Below, piece after piece: positions 10,451 to 17,752 of a stretch of 64,000 bases of DNA. How positions within the stretch are numbered: the first letter of the stretch is position 1; each line of letters begins with the position of its first letter. The translations under genes were made by a program, and so were the position numbers. The DNA is from Phycisphaeraceae bacterium (lineage in GTDB: Bacteria; Planctomycetota; Phycisphaerae; Phycisphaerales; UBA1924): the NCBI GenBank assembly GCA_020639155.1, contig JACKHF010000002.1, positions 930,001 through 994,000 on the forward strand. Reading direction: 5' to 3'. A model generated the notes under the pieces. It ran no database searches, was not told where the DNA came from, and saw only the letters and a program-made list of their open reading frames with translations.

Positions 10451-10728
10451 GTGGTGTAAATCCGACAGGTTGTGTGACTCGATGTGTGTGTCAGGATGTG
10501 CTGTTTGCAGAAGTTCTGCACTTGCACAATCAGGGGATTGACATAAAGACGATACAAAGTCGAACCCGGTTTGGAACCGGGTGCGGCACATGTGTTCCTT
10601 ACATTGAGCTTGCTCTGCAGACCGGAAAGGCTGTACTACCGGTGCTATCGCCTGCGGAAGATCAGCGGCTTCGTGCCGCTGCAGATGCTCGGTTTCGAGC
10701 CGAGAATCAGAACCGATCTCGCTGCTGA
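10447..10728 (+). CDS. BFD-like [2Fe-2S]-binding protein
   Basis: Small protein (93 aa) with the cysteine pattern of the bacterioferritin-associated ferredoxin (BFD/NirB-NifU) domain: C13-x-C15, 30 residues, then C46-x-x-C49 within FGTGCGTCVPY. Such domains bind a [2Fe-2S] cluster; in BFD this transfers electrons to bacterioferritin to release iron. No bacterioferritin gene is nearby, so the partner is unknown. The GTG start overlaps the uvrD stop (GTGA), indicating coupled translation. The Arg-rich C-terminal 25 residues are extra to the domain. The gene ends inside the 3' end of the convergent secreted-protein gene (22-nt overlap). Domain call is good; physiological role not deducible. Confidence 0.75.
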   Translation: MSGVNPTGCVTRCVCQDVLFAEVLHLHNQGIDIKTIQSRTRFGTGCGTCVPYIELALQTGKAVLPVLSPAEDQRLRAAADARFRAENQNRSRC

Positions 10729-12014
10729 CGCTGACCGCCGCGACCACGATCTGTTTGCTGCTGACGACGATCACCCTGTTGACGACCACCAAACCCGCCG
10801 CGATCCTCCTCCTGAGGAAGCCGTGATACCTGGCTCGCGGAAAGCAGCTTCTCAAGACTTTCCATGGTGGAAGTATCAAGCTGGCGCTTCTCACGACGAA
10901 GCTCGCCCATCGGGTCTTCGTTATCACCATCGCGGTTACCAAACCGCTGCATCATGTCAGACATTGAGAAGTTCATCTCCCGCTCTTCCGTCAGCTTCAC
11001 AAGCCGTATATTGATACCTTCGACCTGCCGACCAAACGATTCACGCAGAATCTCGACTGACTCGCGCTGGGAATCATCAAGATCAGAGAAACCTATCACC
11101 GCATCGAACGAACGCTCAACGCGCGTTGGACGGTAGACATCGGGATAGCTCTCGCGCTGCACACGGCGTTCGAAGTCGCCACGAATACCGTCAGGGAGCA
11201 TGTCTGTGATCATGCGGGCGTACTTGCGATTCACATCGCGTACCGCCATAGAGTACTTCCGGCCTTCCTCAATCATCTTGTCGGCAGCTTCCATATCGCG
11301 TGACTGGAACATCTCACGCATCTTCCCTGCCATCTCTTCCTGGAAGTCGTTGCGACGGACAAGCTCACGATCGAGTGCAACTTCATAATCGTTCAGCACA
11401 CCGTTCACCTCGCCGCGAACGTCGCTTGAAAGTTCTAGCTCGTTGACAAGGCTGATCACGTTCACCCGTTCGCCACTCATCAGGCCGCGGCGCATGGTGC
11501 GTTCGCGACGCAGCATGCGATCAACACCGTCCCAATGCTCAAGCTGCGAATCTGTGAGCATCAACTGCACATTGTCGATGAACTCATGCTCCGACTTCTC
11601 CTGCGATGTGCGGAAGGCTGTCATCTTCTCGCCCATATCCTCCATCGCACCGCGATCACCATCGCGCATCGCTTCGCGTGCGTCACGCATCATGCTTTGC
11701 ATCTCTTCACGAATCTCGCGGAGTTGTGCGTCGTACCCGTTGTGGAGTGTGCGAATCGCTTCGATCTGGCTCTTGTCAAGCGAGAGCTTCTCTGCAATCT
11801 GATCAATCTGACGCGTCGTAATGCCAGCATCCTGTCCACCGAACCCGCCAAATCCGCCACCGCCTCCAAAGCCGCCACCGGCAAAGCCGCCCCGCTGCTG
11901 AGCGGATGCAGCAGGCACAGCGACCAAAGCGACAGCGCACACAGCGCCTGCGAGGAGTCCAGCTGTACGTGATCGAGCGGAACGAAATGTGGAAATATGA
12001 CTCGTGCGTGACAT
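10707..12014 (-). CDS. Secreted glycine-rich, coiled-coil protein (Spy/CpxP-like region)
   Basis: 435-aa exported protein. The first about 38 residues are a Sec signal peptide (basic N-region, Ala/Leu/Val-rich core, cleavage likely near ASAQQ). A Gly/Phe-rich linker (GGGFGG-type repeats, residues about 42-60) follows, then a long Glu/Arg/Met-rich helical region with recurring LTDSQ/LS-type motifs reminiscent of periplasmic Spy/CpxP LTXXQ chaperones, and a disordered Gln/Arg/Gly C-tail. An AAGGACA Shine-Dalgarno lies just upstream of the ATG. Monocistronic by context: it converges with the BFD-like gene and is separated by about 140 nt from the MlaE operon. The LTXXQ resemblance is weak, so function is not assigned; a periplasmic stress or metal-sensing role is only a guess. 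Confidence 0.6.
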   Translation of the reverse strand: MSRTSHISTFRSARSRTAGLLAGAVCAVALVAVPAASAQQRGGFAGGGFGGGGGFGGFGGQDAGITTRQIDQIAEKLSLDKSQIEAIRTLHNGYDAQLREIREEMQSMMRDAREAMRDGDRGAMEDMGEKMTAFRTSQEKSEHEFIDNVQLMLTDSQLEHWDGVDRMLRRERTMRRGLMSGERVNVISLVNELELSSDVRGEVNGVLNDYEVALDRELVRRNDFQEEMAGKMREMFQSRDMEAADKMIEEGRKYSMAVRDVNRKYARMITDMLPDGIRGDFERRVQRESYPDVYRPTRVERSFDAVIGFSDLDDSQRESVEILRESFGRQVEGINIRLVKLTEEREMNFSMSDMMQRFGNRDGDNEDPMGELRREKRQLDTSTMESLEKLLSASQVSRLPQEEDRGGFGGRQQGDRRQQQTDRGRGGQRQQRDRF

Positions 12015-12157
12015 GACATTGTCCTTGTGTTACGTGTCCGGGTTTACGCGGAATCCAGCGTATCAGATAAACACTCCCAGCGCACCCGTATTGCATCGGT
12101 CAATAAAAATGAGTCCTGACATTTTACGAACACACTGATAGATCGTGGTCCCAGTGA

Positions 12158-13009
12158 TCAGACCAGACCCAGAATGAAGAAGATCGCGGTGAACATCAAG
12201 TCGGCAACAATAATCGACACGACTGACTGCACCACAGTGTTAGTCGTTGCACGGCCAACACCGTCAGCACCACCTGTCACCTTTAACCCGTTGTGGCAGG
12301 CAATCAGCCCGATCAGGCACCCGAAGATGCCCGACTTGATCAGCCCGGTGTAAAAATCCACCGGCTTCACCTGGGCCATCATGTTGTCCCAGTAGGTTGT
12401 GAACGGGATGCCCAGTGTTGTCATTGAGATGAACAGCGAGGCGCCGTTTGCCACAAGATCGGCATACACAGCAAGCACAATCATGCTCGCTGTTGTTGCA
12501 AGGATGCGTGGAACAACCAGAAATCGGGTTGGATTGAGCGCGTGCGCCTCGAGCGCCTCGATCTCTTCATTCACCACCATCGTGCCGATCTCGGCAGCGA
12601 TTGCAGCACCAGCGAATCCTGTGAGCACAATCGCAGAGATGAGTGGGCCGAGTTCACGGAAGACCGCAACACCAACAATCCGGGCGACGATCTCTCGCGA
12701 GCCAAACTGGTCGAGTGGCGGTGCCATCTGCAGCGCAAGGATCAAACCCACCGAACCTGACACGAGCGAAATGATTGCGATTGATCGTACACCGATGCGG
12801 AGTATCTGCGAGATAATGGCAGCACGACCGAGACGGTATTGCTTCGATGTCCCGCAGCGGAGAATCCATCGTAACGCATCGATAAACAGGTTCACCGTCG
12901 AGCCAATATGCTCAAGAATCCCAAGCATGCGACCGCCGAGCCAGTCGAACGGTATTGCCAGCATGGTGAAAACTGACAGTCGTGGTTCTGTTGTCTGCTG
13001 CTCAGCCAC
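12158..13009 (-). CDS. MlaE/YrbE-family ABC transporter permease
   Basis: Integral inner-membrane permease of the MlaE family (283 aa), the membrane part of ABC systems that move phospholipids or other hydrophobic molecules between inner and outer membrane. It shows an amphipathic N-terminus, then about five to six hydrophobic segments. The family core reads FRELGPLISAIVLTGFAGAA followed by an AEIGTMVVNEEIEALEA element. No MlaF ATPase or MlaD MCE protein is adjacent; they may lie elsewhere. Upstream in the same operon are a STAS protein (34 nt away) and an RsbW-like kinase. STAS proteins (MlaB) are known partners of MlaFE transporters, so the STAS gene might serve this transporter rather than, or as well as, a sigma switch. 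Confidence 0.88.
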   Translation of the reverse strand: MAEQQTTEPRLSVFTMLAIPFDWLGGRMLGILEHIGSTVNLFIDALRWILRCGTSKQYRLGRAAIISQILRIGVRSIAIISLVSGSVGLILALQMAPPLDQFGSREIVARIVGVAVFRELGPLISAIVLTGFAGAAIAAEIGTMVVNEEIEALEAHALNPTRFLVVPRILATTASMIVLAVYADLVANGASLFISMTTLGIPFTTYWDNMMAQVKPVDFYTGLIKSGIFGCLIGLIACHNGLKVTGGADGVGRATTNTVVQSVVSIIVADLMFTAIFFILGLV

Positions 13010-13043
13010 AGATCATCCTCCGGAAGCGGATGATCCTCAGTGG

Positions 13044-13394
13044 TCAGCCGCTAATCGCGTCGCGTAGATCCTGCTGTATCGTAAAAATCGTGTCCAGCCG
13101 AGCAATTTCGAAGATGGACTGGACCCGATTCTGAAGATTGCACAGGATCATCGCTGTTGCGTTTGCCTGTGCAGCCTGGAGCGCTTCGACCAGCGTCGCA
13201 ACACCAGAACTGTCCATGTAGTCAACCTGGGCCAGATCAATCACCAGCCGCTTTGGCCTGCTTGCCTGGGCCTGTTGGAGGCTCTGGCGAAGCACAGGGC
13301 TGCGGGCAAGGTCGATATCGCCACGTGGAGCCACCACGGTGATGCCGCCATCGCTTGAAACGTCAATCGGAAGATGATCACTGCTCATATGCAC
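13044..13394 (-). CDS. STAS-domain protein (anti-anti-sigma factor or MlaB-like)
   Basis: 116 aa, a single STAS domain. The characteristic loop and helix MDSSGVATLVEAL carries the serine that RsbW-type kinases phosphorylate in SpoIIAA/RsbV proteins. It lies 13 nt downstream of an RsbW-like ATPase gene and 34 nt upstream of an MlaE permease. Two readings are therefore possible: antagonist of the neighbouring anti-sigma factor, or the MlaB-like subunit of the permease. The adjacency to RsbW and the intact phospho-acceptor serine favour the first. Two ATGs (13394 and 13388) could both serve as start. Confidence 0.85.
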   Translation of the reverse strand: MHMSSDHLPIDVSSDGGITVVAPRGDIDLARSPVLRQSLQQAQASRPKRLVIDLAQVDYMDSSGVATLVEALQAAQANATAMILCNLQNRVQSIFEIARLDTIFTIQQDLRDAISG

Positions 13395-13407
13395 TCTCTA
13401 TTGTAGG

Positions 13408-13875
13408 TCAGGCAGTCTGTGCTGCGTCCTGTTTCTGCGGCATGTGCTTGACCATTGTCAGGCGCATCCCTCCCCCACTCCGTTTTTCATATACCACCTC
13501 GTCCATGATCTCTTTGATAATGTGAACCCCCAACCCTCCCGGGCGGATGTCATCGAGATCACGGCCACAGATCCGATCCGGTTCAATCTGGACGCCCTCA
13601 TCCTCTATCACAATCCGAAGGGCCTTGTACTCCTGTCGTTTCCCAGAAGTAGGCTCAAACCAGACCTGGACCGCAATTGGCCCATCCTCCCGCTTGCTGT
13701 ACCCATGACGAATCACATTCGCAAGGGCCTCGTCGACTGCAAGCTTGATGCGGGTTGATTCGTCTGATGCAAATCCCATGCGTTCAGCTACGTTCGCTAT
13801 AAGTTCACGCACACCGCAGAGCATTTTGGGATTGCTCTGGAACTCAATAGAGATGTGTGGTTTGAGCTTGGTCAT
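13408..13875 (-). CDS. RsbW-like anti-sigma regulatory serine kinase (HATPase_c_2)
   Basis: 155-aa GHKL ATPase of the RsbW/SpoIIAB type, which binds a sigma factor and phosphorylates a STAS antagonist. N-box DEALANVIRHGY, G1 box EDEGVQIEPD and G2 box RPGGLGVHIIKE are all present. The start chosen (13875) overlaps the stop of the lipoprotein gene as ATGA, which argues for translational coupling; an ATG at 13914 would add 13 unrelated residues. The STAS gene follows at once. No dedicated sigma-B/F gene is seen beside them. The FliA-type sigma gene 2 kb away is a different operon, so the target sigma factor, if any, is unknown. Confidence 0.85.
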   Translation of the reverse strand: MTKLKPHISIEFQSNPKMLCGVRELIANVAERMGFASDESTRIKLAVDEALANVIRHGYSKREDGPIAVQVWFEPTSGKRQEYKALRIVIEDEGVQIEPDRICGRDLDDIRPGGLGVHIIKEIMDEVVYEKRSGGGMRLTMVKHMPQKQDAAQTA

Positions 13876-14282
13876 GGCGAGATTGCGTCTGGGGCTTCGT
13901 ACCAGGATGCCCATCGCTGAATTGCCTCGTTTCTCTTGGATTCCGGATCGGCATACGAATATCCGAATGTCTCACCGGTCAATCGGTCCAGTGCGTGCTG
14001 AGACATCATCCGAACAAGCGGATCGTCGCTGTCGAGCATACGTATCAGATCAGGAATAGCCGTTTCGTCACCTTCTTCCGCAGCAACCGCAGTCGCTTTT
14101 ATCCGCGCGGAAGGGACAGGCGAATCCAACCCAACAGTGCTCGGCTTTGCACAGCCAACCAGAACAACCATTGACAGAATTGACAGAATTGACAGAATCA
14201 AGACTTTCACCGTCCAATTGGTCGGCAGTTGGGGCTGGGAGTCTTCCCGATTCGACCTGTCAGGAGTCGTTTTTGCGCTCAT
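13872..14282 (-). CDS. Putative lipoprotein with HEAT-like segment
   Basis: 136 aa. An N-terminal polar stretch of about 24 residues precedes one hydrophobic helix ending in VVLVGC, a convincing lipobox whose Cys would be lipidated. The mature part contains a HEAT/PBS-lyase-like helical repeat (residues about 65-102: IPDLIRMLDSDDPLVRMMSQ and after) and a Trp-rich end (WASWYEA). It is the first gene of the operon leading to rsbW, STAS and mlaE, and is coupled to rsbW by an ATGA overlap. Part of the hydrophobic helix is encoded by a 9-bp tandem repeat. Envelope location is inferred; a sensor role feeding the RsbW/STAS pair is speculation. Confidence 0.65.
   Translation of the reverse strand: MSAKTTPDRSNREDSQPQLPTNWTVKVLILSILSILSMVVLVGCAKPSTVGLDSPVPSARIKATAVAAEEGDETAIPDLIRMLDSDDPLVRMMSQHALDRLTGETFGYSYADPESKRNEAIQRWASWYEAPDAISP
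14171..14197. repeat. Three tandem copies of a 9-bp unit (TTGACAGAA)
   Basis: Three perfect head-to-tail copies of TTGACAGAA on the + strand. On the coding (-) strand they encode a repeating Ser-Ile-Leu unit inside the signal/anchor helix of the lipoprotein gene. Slippage would change helix length by whole residues without a frameshift. Confidence 0.9.
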
Positions 14283-14414
14283 CCGATGTCGTCCAAACCC
14301 TTCTCAGGGAATATCCTTCCCGCTTCCCTGCTGGGATTTCCGTATCTGACCCGCATTTTCGATGCATGAAGGTCTCAGACGGTGCCAGCCCGAAGGGGCA
14401 GCAAACGTCCTTTT

Positions 14415-16025
14415 ATGGATTCCACACCCCACTATGCGTCGTCGCTCCCAAGCGATGAGGTTATTCCCATTCTCGATTTCGGGTCGCAGACGGCCCAGCT
14501 TATTGCTCGGCGCGTCCGGGACGGCGGTGTCTTCTCGGTGCTTGTGGCCCCGAGCATCAGCGCTGCCGAACTGCGCGCAATGAACCCCAAGGGAATCATT
14601 TTGTCCGGTGGACCGTCGAGTGTGTATGACGACGGTGCCCCCACCATGGACCCAGAGATCTTTCAACTGGGTGTACCCATCCTTGGGATCTGTTACGGCA
14701 TGCAACTCGCATGCTCCCTGCTGGGCAGCCAAGTGCAACGTTCTTCGCATCGCGAGTTTGGACGAGCAGCTCTTTCCATTGAGCATCGATCAAAGTCCGC
14801 CGCTGGAAATCTACTCAACGCTGTACCCGATCGAACAACCGTCTGGATGTCGCACGGCGATCAGGTCCAAACGCTCGATCCCTCACGGTTCATCACACTC
14901 GCTACCACACCGACATGTCCATACGCAGCTGTGATGACGCATCCTGAAGCGCCGAGTGAGATGCCGCAGTTCTATGGCGTGCAGTTCCACCCGGAGGTCA
15001 CACACACACCGCACGGCGCAGACATCCTCCGCAACTTCCTCTTTGAGATTTGCAAGTGCCACGGCACATGGAAGATGGCCGACTTTGCACGCGAGCAGGC
15101 AGATCGGATCCGCGAGGAGGTCGGCAATGACCGTGTCATCTGCGGATTGTCCGGTGGCGTAGACTCGTCTGTCGTTGCAGCACTACTGCACGAAGCAATC
15201 GGCGATCAACTCACCTGTGTCTTTGTCGATAACGGACTGCTTCGCAAACGCGAACGGGATCTCGTTGAATCCACGTTCCGAGATCACTTTCAGATCGATC
15301 TGCGTGTTGTTGACGCATCAAAGGAGTTTCTCAGCGATCTGAGCGGCGTAACCGATCCACAGCAGAAACGCAAGCTCATCGGACACCGGTTCATCGACGT
15401 GTTCAAGTCTGCAGCAGAAGACATTTCAGGCGCAAGGTTCCTTGCACAAGGAACACTCTATCCCGATGTCATTGAATCCGGACACGGGCACGCTGGACAG
15501 AGCGCCAATATCAAACTCCATCACAATGTTGGTGGGTTGCCTGAGGAACTGGGATTCGAACTCGTCGAACCACTGCGCGATCTGTTCAAGGACGAGGTTC
15601 GCAAACTTGGTGGCGTACTGGGACTTCCCGAGCAGATCATCTGGAGGCATCCCTTCCCTGGGCCGGGACTTGCAGTTCGCGTCCTGGGTGAGGTCACTTT
15701 CGACAAACTCGAAGTGCTGCGTGACTGCGATGAGATACTGCTCGAAGAGATTGTCGCAGCAGAGTTATACCGCCGTACCAGTCAAGTATTTGCAGTGCTC
15801 TTGCCCGTCCAAAGTGTTGGCGTGATGGGTGATGGCAGAACCTATGAGCACGTTGTTGCGATCCGTGCAGTCGAGACGCAGGACTTCATGACCGCGGACT
15901 GGGCTCGTATTCCATTCAACGTGCTTGCCACGATCTCCTCACGCATTATTAACGAAGTGAAAGGTGTGAACCGAGTCGTCTACGACATCTCGTCCAAGCC
16001 TCCTGCAACGATTGAGTGGGAATAG
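14415..16025 (+). CDS. guaA: GMP synthase (glutamine-hydrolysing)
   Basis: Converts XMP, ATP and glutamine to GMP; last step of de novo guanine nucleotide synthesis. 536 aa, normal length. Glutamine amidotransferase domain (residues about 15-205): DFGSQ, SGGPSSVYDDGAP, catalytic Cys in GICYGMQ, His/Glu in VQFHPEVTHT. ATP-pyrophosphatase domain: P-loop GLSGGVDSSVVAALL near residue 243. The GMP-synthase dimerisation domain ends with the usual KPPATIEWE. ATG 14415 is preferred to a GTG at 14382, which would add 11 residues before the amidotransferase fold. It is divergent from the lipoprotein operon (about 130 nt between starts) and followed by a hairpin terminator. Confidence 0.97.
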   Translation: MDSTPHYASSLPSDEVIPILDFGSQTAQLIARRVRDGGVFSVLVAPSISAAELRAMNPKGIILSGGPSSVYDDGAPTMDPEIFQLGVPILGICYGMQLACSLLGSQVQRSSHREFGRAALSIEHRSKSAAGNLLNAVPDRTTVWMSHGDQVQTLDPSRFITLATTPTCPYAAVMTHPEAPSEMPQFYGVQFHPEVTHTPHGADILRNFLFEICKCHGTWKMADFAREQADRIREEVGNDRVICGLSGGVDSSVVAALLHEAIGDQLTCVFVDNGLLRKRERDLVESTFRDHFQIDLRVVDASKEFLSDLSGVTDPQQKRKLIGHRFIDVFKSAAEDISGARFLAQGTLYPDVIESGHGHAGQSANIKLHHNVGGLPEELGFELVEPLRDLFKDEVRKLGGVLGLPEQIIWRHPFPGPGLAVRVLGEVTFDKLEVLRDCDEILLEEIVAAELYRRTSQVFAVLLPVQSVGVMGDGRTYEHVVAIRAVETQDFMTADWARIPFNVLATISSRIINEVKGVNRVVYDISSKPPATIEWE

Positions 16026-16043
16026 CCCCTGCCGTATATAAAA

Positions 16044-16070
16044 ACAACCCCGAGCGTCATTCGGGGTTGT
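16044..16070 (-). terminator. Hairpin terminator between convergent guaA and fliA
   Basis: Perfect 10-bp stem (ACAACCCCGA with TCGGGGTTGT) around a 7-nt loop. On the - strand the stem is followed by TTTTATATA, an intrinsic terminator for the flagellar operon. On the + strand the T-tract is poor, so termination of guaA would be weaker. Confidence 0.8.
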
Positions 16071-16098
16071 ACGTGTTTGCAGCAAAGATATTGTTTGA

Positions 16099-16965
16099 TT
16101 ACGCAGCTTCTTCGAGTTCTTTCTCGCGGTGCTGCAGTTGCACGCGCAGACGCGCCAGGATCGAGCTGTGCATCTGAGAAACACGGCTTTCTGAAAGATC
16201 AAGTGTGGCCCCGATCTCGCGCATCGTCATTCCCTCGAAGTAATAGAGAATCACGATCAGGCGCTCGGACCGGCTCAACCCCTTTGTAATGAGTTCCTTG
16301 ATATCGCGTCGCTGCATGAGAAGAACCGGGTTTCCTTCTTCATCGTTGTTCGCGACATCGATCTCGCGTGACTCGCGGGAATCATCAGAGTTTGCGCTGG
16401 CCTTGCGTGTGATGCTGATAGTTGAGACCGCACGTGAGTCACGCTTGAGCTTGGTGAACTCGTCATCGTCAACGCCGAGGAACGATGCGACTTCGTCATC
16501 TGTTGCTGGACGGCCGTGTTCTTTCTCAATGCGCTGGCGTGCGCCTTCCATCTTGGACGAACGCGACCGAACAAGGCGGGGCACCCAGTCCATTGAGCGG
16601 AGTTCGTCGAGGATCGCACCACGAATGCGCGGAGCGCAGAATGTTTCAAACTTCACACCGCGTGACAGATCGAACGAGTTCACTGCATCCATCAGGCCGA
16701 ACATACCAGCGGACATCAGGTCCTCAAGATCAACCTCATCGGGCAGACGTGCGTAGATGCGCTGTGCGTTGAAACGCACAAGCGGTAAGAACTTTTCCAT
16801 CAGGAAGTTGCGAACCTCGCTTGTCTTGTTCTTTGCGTAGTCCCGCCAGACTTCTTCGATCGGCTTGTTATTGAGCGGGGAGTGCGAGACATCCGACTGT
16901 GCGTGACGAACTGCAAAGCGGCTGCGTGAGCGAACGGAACGACGTGTGATCTGCATCTGTGCCAT
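16099..16965 (-). CDS. fliA: RNA polymerase sigma factor for flagellar operon (FliA/WhiG family)
   Basis: 288-aa sigma-70 group 3 factor that directs late flagellar and chemotaxis promoters. Region 2 (FNAQRIYARLPDEVDLEDLM, then FETFCAPRIRGAILDELRSM), region 3 (GARQRIEKEHGRPATDDEVA) and region 4 (LSRSERLIVILYYFEGMTMR, then EIGATLDLSESRVSQ) are all in place. The start at 16965 follows a GGAGAGG Shine-Dalgarno; an upstream frame extension of 46 residues is not sigma-like. Last gene of the flagellar operon, about 200 nt after a small membrane protein, and followed by a terminator. The region 3-4 linker has a Ser/Asp-rich insert (KASANSDDSRESREID). Confidence 0.93.
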   Translation of the reverse strand: MAQMQITRRSVRSRSRFAVRHAQSDVSHSPLNNKPIEEVWRDYAKNKTSEVRNFLMEKFLPLVRFNAQRIYARLPDEVDLEDLMSAGMFGLMDAVNSFDLSRGVKFETFCAPRIRGAILDELRSMDWVPRLVRSRSSKMEGARQRIEKEHGRPATDDEVASFLGVDDDEFTKLKRDSRAVSTISITRKASANSDDSRESREIDVANNDEEGNPVLLMQRRDIKELITKGLSRSERLIVILYYFEGMTMREIGATLDLSESRVSQMHSSILARLRVQLQHREKELEEAA

Positions 16966-17166
16966 GGGTGTGGTCCTCTCCTTGACCCAAGCGCCCGTTG
17001 GTGCATGCACGTTGCATGCGTGTTCGGGCAGTTCCTTCCGTGGAGTTCTCCGCTGGGCACATCTCCTCCTGAGACGCGTGGTTCCCGCGGAACGTGATTT
17101 CAAACAAATGCCGCATGCTGGTTCGGCACATCACTTCCTGTGATGCGCAGGACATGCGCTCAGAAA

Positions 17167-17514
17167 CTATGCTGCCTCCTTCGTCTCGTGTGCTGGAATC
17201 CCAACATCGCCGACCGAGCCAACGATCTCAAAGCCATCTTCACCCTCGCTTTGGAGTGCCGCTGCGATTTCTGCCTCGACATCGGGAACGGGGTTGTTCT
17301 TTTCAAAGTCGCGGATATGGCCGAGAGCTGCGCGTTCTCCGATGCTGCCGATGATCAGACCAGCAAAGTAGCACAGGAAACTCGACGCGAGTGCAACCTT
17401 CAGAACGTAGCCTGTTGGATTGGAAGCCCAGATGCCGGAGAGCACTGCCACACTGAAGGCTGACAGAGCAAATGCCGCTGCCACCACTCGTGTTGGGACG
17501 CCTCTCCGATCCAC
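17167..17514 (-). CDS. Small two-helix membrane protein between flhF and fliA
   Basis: 115 aa, not recognised. Two hydrophobic segments (residues about 10-32, and about 36-58 containing LASSFLCYFAGLIIG) are followed by an acidic, probably cytosolic C-tail of about 55 residues. The start is set at GTG 17514 because an AAGGAG Shine-Dalgarno sits 5 nt before it; an ATG at 17550 has no such site. It occupies the position where flhG/fleN (a MinD-like ATPase) usually lies between flhF and fliA, but has no ATPase motif. About 200-nt gaps flank it on both sides. A role in flagellar placement is only suggested by position. Confidence 0.6.
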   Translation of the reverse strand: MDRRGVPTRVVAAAFALSAFSVAVLSGIWASNPTGYVLKVALASSFLCYFAGLIIGSIGERAALGHIRDFEKNNPVPDVEAEIAAALQSEGEDGFEIVGSVGDVGIPAHETKEAA

Positions 17515-17752
17515 TGCTTCTCCTTCACCTCGTGATGAACGGGGCCTCATCGGCTGGGTACACGCTGTACTTCAACCTCGCTGTACAGATTTCAGCACAT
17601 GAGATGGAATTCATGCCCATATTCTCACAACGTCCAATAAATATGTTGCGACAACACAGCATCGCGCAATAACTGCGCAAAATGATCCTCACGATCCAAA
17701 CACACAGCGTGAAAACCGGCTGGTTCTCCTCAACTGGGATGCCAGAATGCTC

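Noticed and set aside
16044..16070. Riboswitch or attenuator at the end of guaA
   Set aside because: The hairpin lies after both convergent genes, with a T-tract on the - strand; a simple terminator explains it.
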